A DNA stretch of 64,000 nt from Pollutimonas sp. M17 (GCF_025836975.1 NZ_CP107548.1:3720001-3784000); one strand, 5' to 3'; positions 25,745 through 34,539 are shown, counted from the stretch's first letter. The notes: a model not told the origin generated them from the letters alone. A program made the numbers and translations.

Positions 25745-27007
25745 ATGAATCAGAATACGTCCACTTCCCCCGACAACATCGCCGACAGCCGCGAAGGTGC
25801 CGGCACGCCCGGCCAGGCGCGTTTGCCGTTCGAAGGCATCCGGGTCGTCGAGTTCTCGCACATGGTCATGGGACCGACCTGTGGCATGGTCCTGGGCGAC
25901 CTGGGCGCCGAGGTCATCAAGATCGAGCCGATAGACGGCGACAACACCCGCAAGCTGAAGGGCTCGGGCGCCGGCTTCTTCCCCATGTTCAACCGGAACA
26001 AGAAGAGCCTGCCCGTCGATCTGAAGAGCGCCGAGGGGCGCGCGCTGGTCCTCAAGCTGATCGGCACGGCCGATGTGGTCACCGAGAACTTCAAGGCGGG
26101 CGCCATGGCCAAGCTGGGGTTCGACTACCCAAGCCTGAAGAAGCTCAATCCCGGCCTGGTGTATGTGTCCCACAAAGGCTTCCTGCCCGGCCCCTACGAC
26201 CACCGCACCGCGCTCGATGAAGTGGTCCAGATGATGGGCGGGCTGGCCTACATGACCGGTCCCGAGGGCCGGCCGCTGCGCGCCGGCGCCGCCGTCAACG
26301 ACATCATGGGCGGCGTCTTCGGCGCCCTGGGCGCCATCGTCGCCCTTTGGGAAAGAACCCGTACCGGCGTCGGCCAGGAGGTATGCTCGGCGCTGTTCGA
26401 GAACAATGTCTTCCTGGTCGGGCACCACATGCTGCAATACGCGGTGACCGGCCAGGCGGCCGCGCCCATGCCCAGCCGCATCTCGGCCTGGGCCATCTAC
26501 GATGTATTCACCGTCAAGGACGAGGCGCAGATTTTCCTGGCCGTGGTATCGGATACGCAATGGAAAACGTTCTGCCAGGTTTTCGGCTTCGACGACCTGG
26601 CCGGCGACGCGCGCCTGGACACCAACAACAGCCGCGTGGCCGCAAGGCCATGGCTCATGCCGCTGCTGCGCGAGCGACTGGGCGGCTACACCGTGGCCGA
26701 GATCGAACGCCTGTTCGAGTCCAACGGCCTGCCATACGCGCCGATAGGCAAACCCCAAGACCTGCTTCACGACGCCCACTTGCTCGAGACCGGCGGCCTC
26801 GCCGACATCAAACTGACGGACGGGCGGCAGGGCGCGGACGCCAAGACGCCCTTGCTGCCCTTCACCCTGGATGAACGGCGACTGGGAGTCCGACTGGATC
26901 CCCCCGAAATCGGCGAGCACGCCCGACAACTGCTGGCCGGATTGAACATCGATGCGGCGCAGATCCGCGCGCTTCAGGAAAAGGGAATACTGGGCCCCGT
27001 CAGCTAG
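25745..27007 (+). CDS. Class III CoA-transferase (CaiB/BaiF family)
   Basis: 420 residues, ATG at 25745, two bases after the lyase stop codon. The N-terminus LPFEGIRVVEFSHMVMGPTCGMVLGDLGAEVIKIEP is the CaiB/BaiF signature; NRNKKSLPVDLKS and VTENFKAG follow. It moves CoA between carboxylates. Beside an HMG-CoA lyase-like enzyme, it would make the acyl-CoA that the lyase cleaves. The C-terminus has the usual GLPYAPIGKPQDLLHDAHL segment. Last gene of the operon. Confidence 0.92.
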   Translation: MNQNTSTSPDNIADSREGAGTPGQARLPFEGIRVVEFSHMVMGPTCGMVLGDLGAEVIKIEPIDGDNTRKLKGSGAGFFPMFNRNKKSLPVDLKSAEGRALVLKLIGTADVVTENFKAGAMAKLGFDYPSLKKLNPGLVYVSHKGFLPGPYDHRTALDEVVQMMGGLAYMTGPEGRPLRAGAAVNDIMGGVFGALGAIVALWERTRTGVGQEVCSALFENNVFLVGHHMLQYAVTGQAAAPMPSRISAWAIYDVFTVKDEAQIFLAVVSDTQWKTFCQVFGFDDLAGDARLDTNNSRVAARPWLMPLLRERLGGYTVAEIERLFESNGLPYAPIGKPQDLLHDAHLLETGGLADIKLTDGRQGADAKTPLLPFTLDERRLGVRLDPPEIGEHARQLLAGLNIDAAQIRALQEKGILGPVS

Positions 27008-27029
27008 GGGGCCGGCGGCCGGCCCCTAG
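27004..27029. terminator. GC-rich palindrome spanning the convergent stop codons
   Basis: A palindrome beginning and ending in CTAG contains both the TAG stop of the CoA-transferase gene and the TAG stop of the convergent IclR gene. It has no T-run on either side, so it is not a textbook terminator, but its position suggests it slows or ends transcription from both sides. Confidence 0.4.
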
Positions 27030-27772
27030 TTCCCCGCGGAGCCGAATCGTTCCTGGCCGCCCAGCAAGACGGTAATCCTGTCGGCGGCGGCCTTTACCGC
27101 TTCGGGGAAATCCGCCTTCAGCCTGGACGTAGGCATGGTCAGCGTGACCGCGCCGACCAGCTCCTTGCGATCATTGCAGACCACCGCCGACACGCCCGAC
27201 AACTCGGGCAGGCGGTCGCCCTTCAGGACGATGAAGCCGTCGCGTCGGATCTGATCGTAAAGCTTGCCCTCCGCCCCCAGGAAAGCGCTGAGCACGCGCC
27301 CGCCCGAGCCGCGATCCAGCGGCAGGACGTCGCCTTCGCTGGTGTGATAGCGTATGGCCTGCGGGGAGTCGACACGATGCACGCAAATCCGATGCTTGCC
27401 TTGCACGATATGGAAGGCCGCGCTTTCGCGCGTGGCGGCCACCAGCTCGCGCAGGACCGGCATGACGACGCTGCCCAGCGAAAAGGAAGCGGCGTAGATG
27501 GCATTCAAGCGGGCCACCTCGTAACCCAGGGCGTAGCGTCCATCGGCTTTGCGCTGCATCAGCCCGGCATGCTCCAGCGACGCCAGCAAACGCAGGATCG
27601 TGCTTTTATACAGTCCGGAACGCTGGGAAAGCTCGATCAGCGTCAGCTCGGTGTCTCCGGGCCTGAATGCCGACAGCAAGGACATCGCCCGATCGACGGC
27701 GGCCACGCCGCCCGGTGCCGGATTCGCGTCTGCCACAGAAAGAGTAATTGCTTTTTTTGGCACCCTGACCAT
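27026..27772 (-). CDS. IclR family transcriptional regulator
   Basis: 248 residues. The winged helix-turn-helix at about 22-85 (VDRAMSLLSAFRPGD, LTLIELSQRSGLYKSTILRLLASLEHAGLM) is followed by an IclR effector domain (PVLRELVAATRESAAFHIVQG, IRYHTSEGDVLPLDRGSGGRVL). It converges on the catabolic operon and is its likely regulator, probably responding to a pathway carboxylate and binding the inverted repeats near 20091. The ATG at 27772 follows a GGCGGGGG run. Confidence 0.9.
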   Translation of the reverse strand: MVRVPKKAITLSVADANPAPGGVAAVDRAMSLLSAFRPGDTELTLIELSQRSGLYKSTILRLLASLEHAGLMQRKADGRYALGYEVARLNAIYAASFSLGSVVMPVLRELVAATRESAAFHIVQGKHRICVHRVDSPQAIRYHTSEGDVLPLDRGSGGRVLSAFLGAEGKLYDQIRRDGFIVLKGDRLPELSGVSAVVCNDRKELVGAVTLTMPTSRLKADFPEAVKAAADRITVLLGGQERFGSAGN

Positions 27773-27940
27773 CCCCCGCCGTAAAACTCAATGCCGACCG
27801 CAAACAGGTGCGCAATATGCCGCCCCTGGATTCAATCGAGCATGATACCAGCAGGCATCGCCCTCTTTAACGTCTTTGATGCGTAGACGGTAAACTCGGA
27901 TTTGAACGCCGCGCGGATCGCGCGGGCGCAACACACACTG

Positions 27941-28528
27941 GTGCCTACATTGACCAAACCTATCGCCCTTTTCGTCCTGGGCCATGCCGGAACCGGCAAA
28001 TCCTTCCTGACCCGTCATTTCATCCAGCGGCAGCAAGAAGAAGGGCGCGCCTGGTGCGTGCTGGACAAGGACGTGGTCAGCGAATGCTGGTCGGGACCTT
28101 TCCTGGAAACACTGGGGACGGACCCCAATGACCGGGACAGCCCGCTGTTCAAGGACAAGGTCCGCGACCTGGAATACGCCAGCACGCTGCGCATCGCCAG
28201 GGATCAGCTGGAGCTGGGCCTCAACGTGGCCTTTCCCGGCCCCTGGAGCCGGGAGCAGGCGTCCGAAGCCTTGTTTTCCACCCAGCGCCTGGGCCTGCCG
28301 CCGGACACGCAGCTGCGCCATGTCTGGCTGGAACTGCCTCTGGACGTTCGCAGGGATCGCATCGCGAAGCGGGCCGATCCGCGCGACGCATGGAAACTGG
28401 CGCATTGGGAACGCTATGTCGAAGCACTGAAGCGGCCCACGGCGGTGCAGGACGGGCGCGTGCCCATACTGGACGCCAGCGTGCCGCTGGTCCGGCAACT
28501 GGAGGCGCTGGAGGCGCTGTTGCGGTAA
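27941..28528 (+). CDS. P-loop ATP-binding protein (AAA_33/kinase-like), unknown role
   Basis: About 195 residues from the GTG at 27941; TTG at 27950 is an alternative and no clear Shine-Dalgarno decides. The N-terminal KPIALFVLGHAGTGKSFLTRHF is a Walker A motif in the style of zeta-toxin/polynucleotide kinase-like AAA_33 proteins, followed by VLDKDVVSECW and a lid-type basic region (LPLDVRRDRIAKRADPRDAWK). It looks like a small-molecule or nucleotide kinase, or an NTPase. Neighbours do not indicate a substrate. Confidence 0.7.
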   Translation: MPTLTKPIALFVLGHAGTGKSFLTRHFIQRQQEEGRAWCVLDKDVVSECWSGPFLETLGTDPNDRDSPLFKDKVRDLEYASTLRIARDQLELGLNVAFPGPWSREQASEALFSTQRLGLPPDTQLRHVWLELPLDVRRDRIAKRADPRDAWKLAHWERYVEALKRPTAVQDGRVPILDASVPLVRQLEALEALLR

Positions 28529-28555
28529 AGTCCGCGGCGCGCCCTGCGCCAGGTT

Positions 28556-29722
28556 CTACGAAGACAGCTGCTGCATCTGGCTGTACAGATCGGCCTTGCC
28601 TTCGAAGCCGATTCCGACCAGATCGGGCATGGTGATGTAGCTGTTCTCGACCTTGACGCCATCGGGGAAGCCGCCGAAAGGCTGGAACAAATCCGGATAG
28701 GACTCATTGCCCCCCAGCCCCAGCCCGGCGGCAATGTTCAAGGACATCTGGTGTCCACCGTGAGGGATGCAGCGGCTGGGCGACCAGCCGTGGTCGCGCA
28801 GCATCTCCAGCGTGCGCAGATACTCAACCAGACCGTAGCTGAGAGCGCAGTCGAATTGCAGCCAGTCCCGGTCCGCGCGCATGCCGCCGTAGCGGATCAG
28901 ATTCCGCGCATCCTGCATGGAGAACAGGTTTTCGCCCGTCGCCATGGGATTCTTGTAATAGCCGCGCAGCGTGGCCTGAAGTTCGAAATCCAGCGGGTCG
29001 CCCGGCTCTTCGTACCAGAACAGATCGTACTGCGACAAGGCCTTGGCATAGGCAATGGCGGTGTCCAGATCGAAGCGGCCATTGGCGTCCACGCATAGCC
29101 GCTGACCGTCCTGCAGCACGCTGAGGATGGAGTCGATGCGCCGCAAGTCCTCGTCCAGCGATGCGCCTCCGATTTTCTTTTTCACCACCGTATAGCCGCG
29201 ATCCAGGTAGCTGCGCATTTCATCCTTCAGCTTGCCGTGATCCTGTCCCGGATAGTAATAACCGCCGGCGGCATAGACGAAGACCTTGCGGTTCGGCCGG
29301 CCATCGCCGTACTCGTCCGCCAGGTGCTGGAACAATGGCTTGTTGGCGATCTTCGCCACCGCGTCCCAGACCGCCATGTCTATCGTGCCGATGGCCACCG
29401 AGCGCTCGCCGTGGCCGCCGGGCTTCTCGTTGGTGTACATGCAGTCCCAGAGCTTGTGCGGGTCCAGGTTGTCGCCGGCGTCGTTCACCAGGCTTGCCGG
29501 ATCGGCTTCCAGGATGCGCGGAATGAACCGCTCGCGCATCAGGTTGCCCTGGCCATAGCGCCCATTCGAATTGAAGCCGTAGCCGACGACCGGCCTGCCG
29601 TCCCTGATGACGTCCGTCATCACGGCCACCAGGCTCAGCGTCATCTTGCTGAAATCGATATAAGCGTTACGGATGGATGAACTGATAGGCAGGGTTGCTT
29701 CGCGGATTTCCAGGATCTTCAT
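28556..29722 (-). CDS. tarD: D(-)-tartrate dehydratase (enolase superfamily)
   Basis: 388 residues. From memory it aligns along nearly its whole length with the characterised Bradyrhizobium japonicum D-tartrate dehydratase: SSSIRNAYIDFSKM, GYGFNSNGRYGQG, EKPGGHGERSVA, FVYAAGGYYYPGQ. Catalytic residues are in place: Lys pair in VVKKKIGG (181/183), metal ligands Asp212 (CVDANGRF), Glu238 (WYEEPGDP) and Glu264 (ATGENLF), and His321 (CIPHGGHQ). It converts D-tartrate to oxaloacetate. The ATG at 29722 is chosen over a longer frame. A LysR gene is divergent. Confidence 0.92.
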   Translation of the reverse strand: MKILEIREATLPISSSIRNAYIDFSKMTLSLVAVMTDVIRDGRPVVGYGFNSNGRYGQGNLMRERFIPRILEADPASLVNDAGDNLDPHKLWDCMYTNEKPGGHGERSVAIGTIDMAVWDAVAKIANKPLFQHLADEYGDGRPNRKVFVYAAGGYYYPGQDHGKLKDEMRSYLDRGYTVVKKKIGGASLDEDLRRIDSILSVLQDGQRLCVDANGRFDLDTAIAYAKALSQYDLFWYEEPGDPLDFELQATLRGYYKNPMATGENLFSMQDARNLIRYGGMRADRDWLQFDCALSYGLVEYLRTLEMLRDHGWSPSRCIPHGGHQMSLNIAAGLGLGGNESYPDLFQPFGGFPDGVKVENSYITMPDLVGIGFEGKADLYSQMQQLSS

Positions 29723-29795
29723 GATGCGTATTCCAGATGTGTGGATGCGGACCCGTGCCCGCCCTGCGCAAAGGATAACGAAGCCTGCGCATGGC

Positions 29796-29811
29796 ATTAT
29801 TTACTTATAAT
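29796..29811. promoter_or_regulatory. Divergent tarD/lysR control region: dyad and -10 hexamer
   Basis: ATTAT-N6-ATAAT (29796-29811) fits the T-N11-A type of LysR binding site, and its right arm overlaps a perfect TATAAT at 29806-29811 pointing toward the LysR gene. Binding here would give autoregulation and activation of the divergent tarD gene. Seen symmetry; role inferred from LysR biology. Confidence 0.5.
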
Positions 29812-29840
29812 CAATTCACCATTCATTTATTTAACAAGAT

Positions 29841-30740
29841 ATGGAATCCGCCCTGTCATTCTTCGTTTTGCTGGCGCGGCACAAGAACCTTTCGGCCGTG
29901 GCCAGAGCCCTGGACATCACCCCGCCCGCCGCAACGCGAAAACTCAAGCAGCTCGAGGAGCATCTGGGCGTGCGGCTGGCCAACCGGACCACGCGCAGCA
30001 TCAGCCTGACCAGCGAGGGCGAACTGTTTCTTGCGCAGGCCACGCGCATACTGGCCGACATCAAGGCGATGGAGGACTCGGTTTCCAAGCACCGCGAACA
30101 GCCTCGGGGCCTGCTGCGCGTCAATGCCAGCCTGGGCTTCGGACGCAGACGCATTTCGGCGCTGGCCTCCCGGTTCGCCTTGAAGTTTCCCGACATAGAA
30201 CTGGACCTGCATGTGACGGACAGGCCGGTGGATCTTGTGGCCAACAATGTCGACCTGGCCGTGCGCTTCGGCTCGCTGCCCGATCGGCGTCTGGTCGCCC
30301 GCCGGCTTCTGAGCAATCGCCGGTTCCTGTGCGCTTCTCCCCGGTACCTGAAGAAGCACGGCGAGCCGAAAAGCCTGGCCGACCTGGCGGGCCATCGCTG
30401 CATCATCCATAACCAGAACGATGAAGCGCATGGCATCTGGCGGTTTACCCATCGGCATCATACGGAAGTCATAAAAGTCAGAGGAGCCATGTCCAGCAAC
30501 GACGGCGATATCGCTCTGGGCTGGGCCCTGGAAGGACACGGCATCATGATCCGCTCTGAATGGGACCTGAACAAATACGTGGCGGCCCGGCGCCTGAAAA
30601 TCATTTTGCCGGAGTTCATTCTGGAGCCTGCCGACCTGTTCGTGTATTACCCCAATCGGGAGAACCTGCCCGCCAGGGTCAGGGTGTTCATCGATTTTCT
30701 GACAGAGGAATTCAAGCCTGCTTCGGGCCCCGCCGCGTGA
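29841..30740 (+). CDS. LysR family transcriptional regulator (probable regulator of tarD)
   Basis: 299 residues. The N-terminal helix-turn-helix is LSAVARALDITPPAATRKLKQLEEHLGVRLANRTTR (about 18-55) and the periplasmic-binding-like effector domain runs from about 92 (GLLRVNASLGFGRRRISAL). It is divergent from the D-tartrate dehydratase gene with a 118-bp shared regulatory region, the classical arrangement for a LysR activator and its target, so tartrate or a related acid is the likely effector. Confidence 0.9.
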   Translation: MESALSFFVLLARHKNLSAVARALDITPPAATRKLKQLEEHLGVRLANRTTRSISLTSEGELFLAQATRILADIKAMEDSVSKHREQPRGLLRVNASLGFGRRRISALASRFALKFPDIELDLHVTDRPVDLVANNVDLAVRFGSLPDRRLVARRLLSNRRFLCASPRYLKKHGEPKSLADLAGHRCIIHNQNDEAHGIWRFTHRHHTEVIKVRGAMSSNDGDIALGWALEGHGIMIRSEWDLNKYVAARRLKIILPEFILEPADLFVYYPNRENLPARVRVFIDFLTEEFKPASGPAA

Positions 30741-30782
30741 TCGGATCCGAACGATCTATGCTGAATTGATAACTGTTTATTG

Positions 30783-30812
30783 TTGACAATTTTACAATTG
30801 CGCGGGTCTAAT
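30783..30812 (+). promoter_or_regulatory. Sigma-70 promoter with an internal dyad, upstream of the Bug-amidase genes
   Basis: TTGACA at 30783-30788 and TCTAAT at 30807-30812 (18-bp spacing), 32 bp before the binding-protein ATG. The dyad CAATT-N4-AATTG (30787-30800) lies between the two boxes, a position where a bound repressor would block RNA polymerase; the GntR protein encoded at the end of this cluster is a candidate. Confidence 0.6.
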
Positions 30813-30843
30813 GCCTACTTCGAACTTGAATACTGGAGTAGAC

Positions 30844-31809
30844 ATGAAGCGATTTGGAACCTTATTACTGGCAGGCGCGGTCGCCTTCGCGGCTTTCGGC
30901 GCCTCGGCGCAAGAACACCCGACCGCACGCATCGTCGTGCCGTTCGCAGCCGGCGGGCCCAACGATGTCGTGGCGAGGCTGGCCGCCAAGGGACTGACCG
31001 AGGTCCTGGGCCAGAACATAATCGTTGACAACAAGCCAGGCGCCACAGGGGCCATCGGCACGCAGTTCGTCGCCGATTCGGCGCCGGACGGCCTGACCAT
31101 GCTTCTGGCCAGCAGCAGCTCCATGTCGACCGGCCCCCTGCTGATGCCGTCGGTCAGGTTCGACCCGGTCAAGGACTTCATCCCCGTCGACCTCATTGCC
31201 CTGGATGAGAACATTCTGGTGGTCCATCCCTCGGTAGAGGTCAAGACCACTCAGGAATTGATCGATTACGCCAAGGCCCACCCCAACGACCTGAACTATT
31301 CCACCTCGGGCATAGGCAGCAGCTATCACCTGGGCACCCAGTTGTTCAGCTCGCGGGCCGGCATAGAGATGACCCACGTCCCCTACAAGGGCACGGCGCC
31401 CGCGGTGCTCGACCTGCTCGCCGGCCGGGTACAGGTCCAGTTCCAGGCGGTTTCCCAGGCCCGCGGAAATATCGAATCCGGCAAGGTGCGCCCGCTTGCC
31501 ATTGCAAGCCCGAAACGCCATCCCGCCTTCCCCGACATTCCGACCATCGCCGAATCCGCCAATCTGCCCGGCTTTTCCTTCATGACCTGGATGGGGCTGT
31601 TCTTCCCCGCCGGCACCCCCGAAGCGGAAGTGGAAAGGATGCGCACGGCCCTGCACAAGGCCATGCAGATCCCCGAGCTGAAGAAGCGCATTACCGACCT
31701 GGGCATGCAGCCGACCAGCGAGAGCCCGGAAGCCATCGCCGCCCAGATCGAAGGCGACCTGGCGCGCTGGGGCGAGGTCATCAAAGCCGGTAATATCTCC
31801 TTGCAATAG
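30844..31809 (+). CDS. Bug-type tripartite tricarboxylate transporter substrate-binding protein
   Basis: 321-residue periplasmic binding protein with an ordinary Sec signal peptide (MKRFGTLLLAGAVAFAAFGASA). Mature motifs: ARIVVPFAAGGPNDVVAR, LGQNIIVDNKPGATG, GIGSSYHLGTQLF, HVPYKGTAPAVLDLLAGRV and FPDIPTIAESA. The ATG at 30844 has a GGAG site; the longer frame from 30811 is rejected. It is followed after 60 bp by an amidase gene, so it may bind an amide or its acid. No TctAB genes nearby. Confidence 0.92.
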   Translation: MKRFGTLLLAGAVAFAAFGASAQEHPTARIVVPFAAGGPNDVVARLAAKGLTEVLGQNIIVDNKPGATGAIGTQFVADSAPDGLTMLLASSSSMSTGPLLMPSVRFDPVKDFIPVDLIALDENILVVHPSVEVKTTQELIDYAKAHPNDLNYSTSGIGSSYHLGTQLFSSRAGIEMTHVPYKGTAPAVLDLLAGRVQVQFQAVSQARGNIESGKVRPLAIASPKRHPAFPDIPTIAESANLPGFSFMTWMGLFFPAGTPEAEVERMRTALHKAMQIPELKKRITDLGMQPTSESPEAIAAQIEGDLARWGEVIKAGNISLQ

Positions 31810-31869
31810 AATCGGACATCACCACGCCGGCGCGCGCTTTCATGGCCTATTGATAATGGAGACAGCAGC

Positions 31870-33243
31870 ATGAATTCCCGATACCTTTCGGACCACCCCA
31901 GTTTCTCTTCTGTCGTCGACAGTTTCAAGCGGGGGCAATCCACGCCTCGGGAATACCTGGAAACCTGCATTGCGGCGATCGAGCGCTTCAATCCCACCAT
32001 ACAGGCGTTCACCCATACCAATCTGGACAAAGCGCGCAAGCTGGCCGATGAGTCCACGGCCCGCTACCGCGCCGGCTCGCCCCTGTCGCCCATAGACGGC
32101 ATGCCTATCGGCGTGAAGGACATCATCGACACCGCCGACATGCCCACGCAAATGAACAGTCCCATCTACGAAGGGCACTATCCCAGGAGCGACGCCGCGG
32201 CGGTGCGGGCCCTGTACGAAGGCGGCGGCATTCCGGTGGGCAAGACCGTTACAACGGAATTCGCCATCGGCGTATCCGGACCCACCGTCAACCCGCACAA
32301 TACGGAACACACGCCGGGCGGCTCCTCATCCGGCTCGGCCGCCGGCACCGCCGCGGGCATGTTTTCCGCGGCGCTGGGGACGCAGACTCAGGGATCCATC
32401 ATCCGGCCGGCCAGCTTCTGCGGCGTAATCGGCTACAAGCCCACATGGTCGGCGCTGTCTTCCGACGGCATCCACCCGCTGTCGACCACTCACGATCATC
32501 TGGGGACGATTGCCGACAGCGTCGACGATGCATGGAAGCTGGCGCGCTGGATTTCCGAGCGCGCACCTCAACAGAACGCCCCCGGCCTGTCCGGCCCCAT
32601 GGGCGACACCGCCATACCGCCCCAGGCCTTGGAAACCGTCGCCGTCTTGCGTACGCAAGGTTACGAGACGCTGGATGAAGCCAGCCTGGAGGCCTTCGAC
32701 GCCACGCTGGAACGCCTGCGCGAAAAAGGCGTGCGCGTGGTCGAGCCCGATGCGGACGGCGCACTGGCCAGTCTTGTCGCACAGCTGGACGCCATTCCGG
32801 ATATGTCTCAGGAACTTCTGTGCTTTGAAATGCGCTGGCCCTATATGGGCTATGCAAGCGCCTATCCCGACAAGCTCAGTCAAAAAATCCATGCCATGGT
32901 CGAGCAGGGCAAGGCTGTGACACGCGACCGGTACCGCGAGATCCTGGCCATCCGCAATGAACTTCGCCGGCAAATAGCGGCGCGCAGCGGGCAGTACGAC
33001 GCGTTTGTGCTTCCTTCCGCGTCGGGTCCCGCTCCCAGGGGATTGGAATATACTGGCGACCGTACTTTACTGGTATATGGCTCGTTGCTGGGCGTTCCCG
33101 CGTATAGCCTCCCCGTAATGGACGTCGATTCCATGCCGCTGGGCTTGCAATTAATGGGTTATGCCGACGCGGATTATCGCCTGACATGCCACGCCGCGTG
33201 GGTCATGGATGAAATCGGAGCCCGGGCGCGAACAAACGCGTAG
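31870..33243 (+). CDS. Amidase (amidase signature family)
   Basis: 457 residues. The Ser-cisSer-Lys triad regions are present: Lys in IGVKDIIDTADMP (near residue 80), cis-Ser in HTPGGSSSGSAAGTAAG, and the nucleophile region in GTQTQGSIIRPASFCGV. It hydrolyses a carboxylic amide to the acid and ammonia. GGAGACAGCAGC Shine-Dalgarno. It sits between a Bug binding protein and a GntR regulator, suggesting an amide-uptake and hydrolysis unit. The substrate is unknown; GatA is excluded by the missing gatB/gatC neighbours. Confidence 0.9.
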   Translation: MNSRYLSDHPSFSSVVDSFKRGQSTPREYLETCIAAIERFNPTIQAFTHTNLDKARKLADESTARYRAGSPLSPIDGMPIGVKDIIDTADMPTQMNSPIYEGHYPRSDAAAVRALYEGGGIPVGKTVTTEFAIGVSGPTVNPHNTEHTPGGSSSGSAAGTAAGMFSAALGTQTQGSIIRPASFCGVIGYKPTWSALSSDGIHPLSTTHDHLGTIADSVDDAWKLARWISERAPQQNAPGLSGPMGDTAIPPQALETVAVLRTQGYETLDEASLEAFDATLERLREKGVRVVEPDADGALASLVAQLDAIPDMSQELLCFEMRWPYMGYASAYPDKLSQKIHAMVEQGKAVTRDRYREILAIRNELRRQIAARSGQYDAFVLPSASGPAPRGLEYTGDRTLLVYGSLLGVPAYSLPVMDVDSMPLGLQLMGYADADYRLTCHAAWVMDEIGARARTNA

Positions 33244-33301
33244 CACACAATGCTGCCTGTCGGATGTCGAAACCCGGGTGTATCGCACGCGATGGTGACG
33301 A

Positions 33302-34030
33302 ATGAATACACAGCCCCCTGCCTTGAGCTCGTCAAGGCTCAAAGAAATCGACGACGACACATTGGGCGCATCGCTTAACGCGTCGTCGCTTGCCGACCTT
33401 GCCTACCAGCGCATCGAAGCGATCATTCTCTCGGGCAAACTGCAGGGCGGCGAACGCCTGAACGACTCGAAACTGGCGAAGGCGTTTTCCATCAGCCGCG
33501 GCCCCGTACGCAGCGCCCTGGCCCGCCTGGCCGACGCGGGGCTGGTCGAGCTGATTCCATACCGAGGCGCTTTTGTCCGAAGGATAGACCTGGACGATGT
33601 CATGGAGATCTATGACGTTCGCGCCGCCGTCGAGCGCGCAGGCGTCCTGGCCGCCAGCCGCAACATGACACCCGAGATCCTCGAGCGGCTTGCCGCCTAT
33701 GCGGCCGATATGGACCAGAGCGTCGGCAGCGGCGACCGGGAGGCCTACTTCAAGACCAATCTGGCGTTTCATCAGCTATTGCATCAGACCAGCGGCAACA
33801 GCCGCCTGCTGGAACTGTACGAACGCTACACCCGTGAACAGACCCTGTTCAGGCATTTTTCACTGGTCACCGCGGGTATCGAGGAATCGAACCGGGAACA
33901 CCAGCGCATCGTTCGCGCCCTGCAGGCCGGCGATGCGCAAACGGCCGCGCATGAAATGGAAGCGCATGTGCTATCGGCCAAGAACCGGCTGGAGCAGACG
34001 GTGAAGAAAGTGCGCGACGAATACAACTAG
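33302..34030 (+). CDS. GntR family transcriptional regulator (FCD/FadR subfamily)
   Basis: 242 residues. The winged helix DNA-binding domain at about 30-95 (LADLAYQRIEAIILSGKL, LNDSKLAKAFSISRGPVRSALARLADAGLVEL) is followed by an all-helical FCD ligand domain with the Asp/His metal-site pattern (NLAFHQLLHQTSGN, SNREHQRIVRAL). It lies 58 bp after the amidase gene, probably in the same transcript, and is the likely local repressor of the Bug-amidase unit. Confidence 0.9.
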   Translation: MNTQPPALSSSRLKEIDDDTLGASLNASSLADLAYQRIEAIILSGKLQGGERLNDSKLAKAFSISRGPVRSALARLADAGLVELIPYRGAFVRRIDLDDVMEIYDVRAAVERAGVLAASRNMTPEILERLAAYAADMDQSVGSGDREAYFKTNLAFHQLLHQTSGNSRLLELYERYTREQTLFRHFSLVTAGIEESNREHQRIVRALQAGDAQTAAHEMEAHVLSAKNRLEQTVKKVRDEYN

Positions 34031-34050
34031 CGCCGCACACAAGACCGGCT

Positions 34051-34539
34051 TTAGAACGGAATATCGTCGTCCATATCGGCCAGGTTGGCCGCGGGCGAGG
34101 CCTGCGGCGCGGCGGGACGCGGCTGGGCGGGGCGCTGGCTGCGCTGCTGGGCAGGCGCCTGGTTGTATTCGGTACCGCCGCCGCCCATGCCGGCGTCGTC
34201 GCCGCGGCCGCCCAGCATCTGCATCTGGTCGGCAACGATGTCGGTGCTGTAGCGGTCGGCGCCGGTGTCCTTGTCTTGCCACTTGCGGGTCTTGAGGCGG
34301 CCTTCCACATAGACGGAACGGCCTTTCTTCAGGTATTCGCCAGCGATTTCAGCCAGGCGGTTGTAGAAGACCACGCGGTGCCATTCGGTTTCTTCGCGCT
34401 TTTCGCCCGTGGCCTTGTCCTTCCATTGCGAGGTGGTGGCAATGGATACGTTGCAGATGGCGGCGCCGTCGGGGCTGTAGCGCACTTCGGGGTCTCGTCC
34501 AAGATTACCGACGAGAATGACTTTGTTGACTGAGGCCAT
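34051..34539 (-). CDS. ssb: Single-stranded DNA-binding protein
   Basis: 162 residues. The N-terminal OB fold begins [25 protein letters not shown] and includes the [21 protein letters not shown] core. A Gln/Pro/Gly-rich linker follows and the acidic tip DMDDDIPF binds partner repair and replication proteins. AGGGTAAGCC Shine-Dalgarno. It lies downstream of an MFS gene and close to uvrA, an arrangement common in this family of bacteria. Confidence 0.97.
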   Translation of the reverse strand: MASVNKVILVGNLGRDPEVRYSPDGAAICNVSIATTSQWKDKATGEKREETEWHRVVFYNRLAEIAGEYLKKGRSVYVEGRLKTRKWQDKDTGADRYSTDIVADQMQMLGGRGDDAGMGGGGTEYNQAPAQQRSQRPAQPRPAAPQASPAANLADMDDDIPF

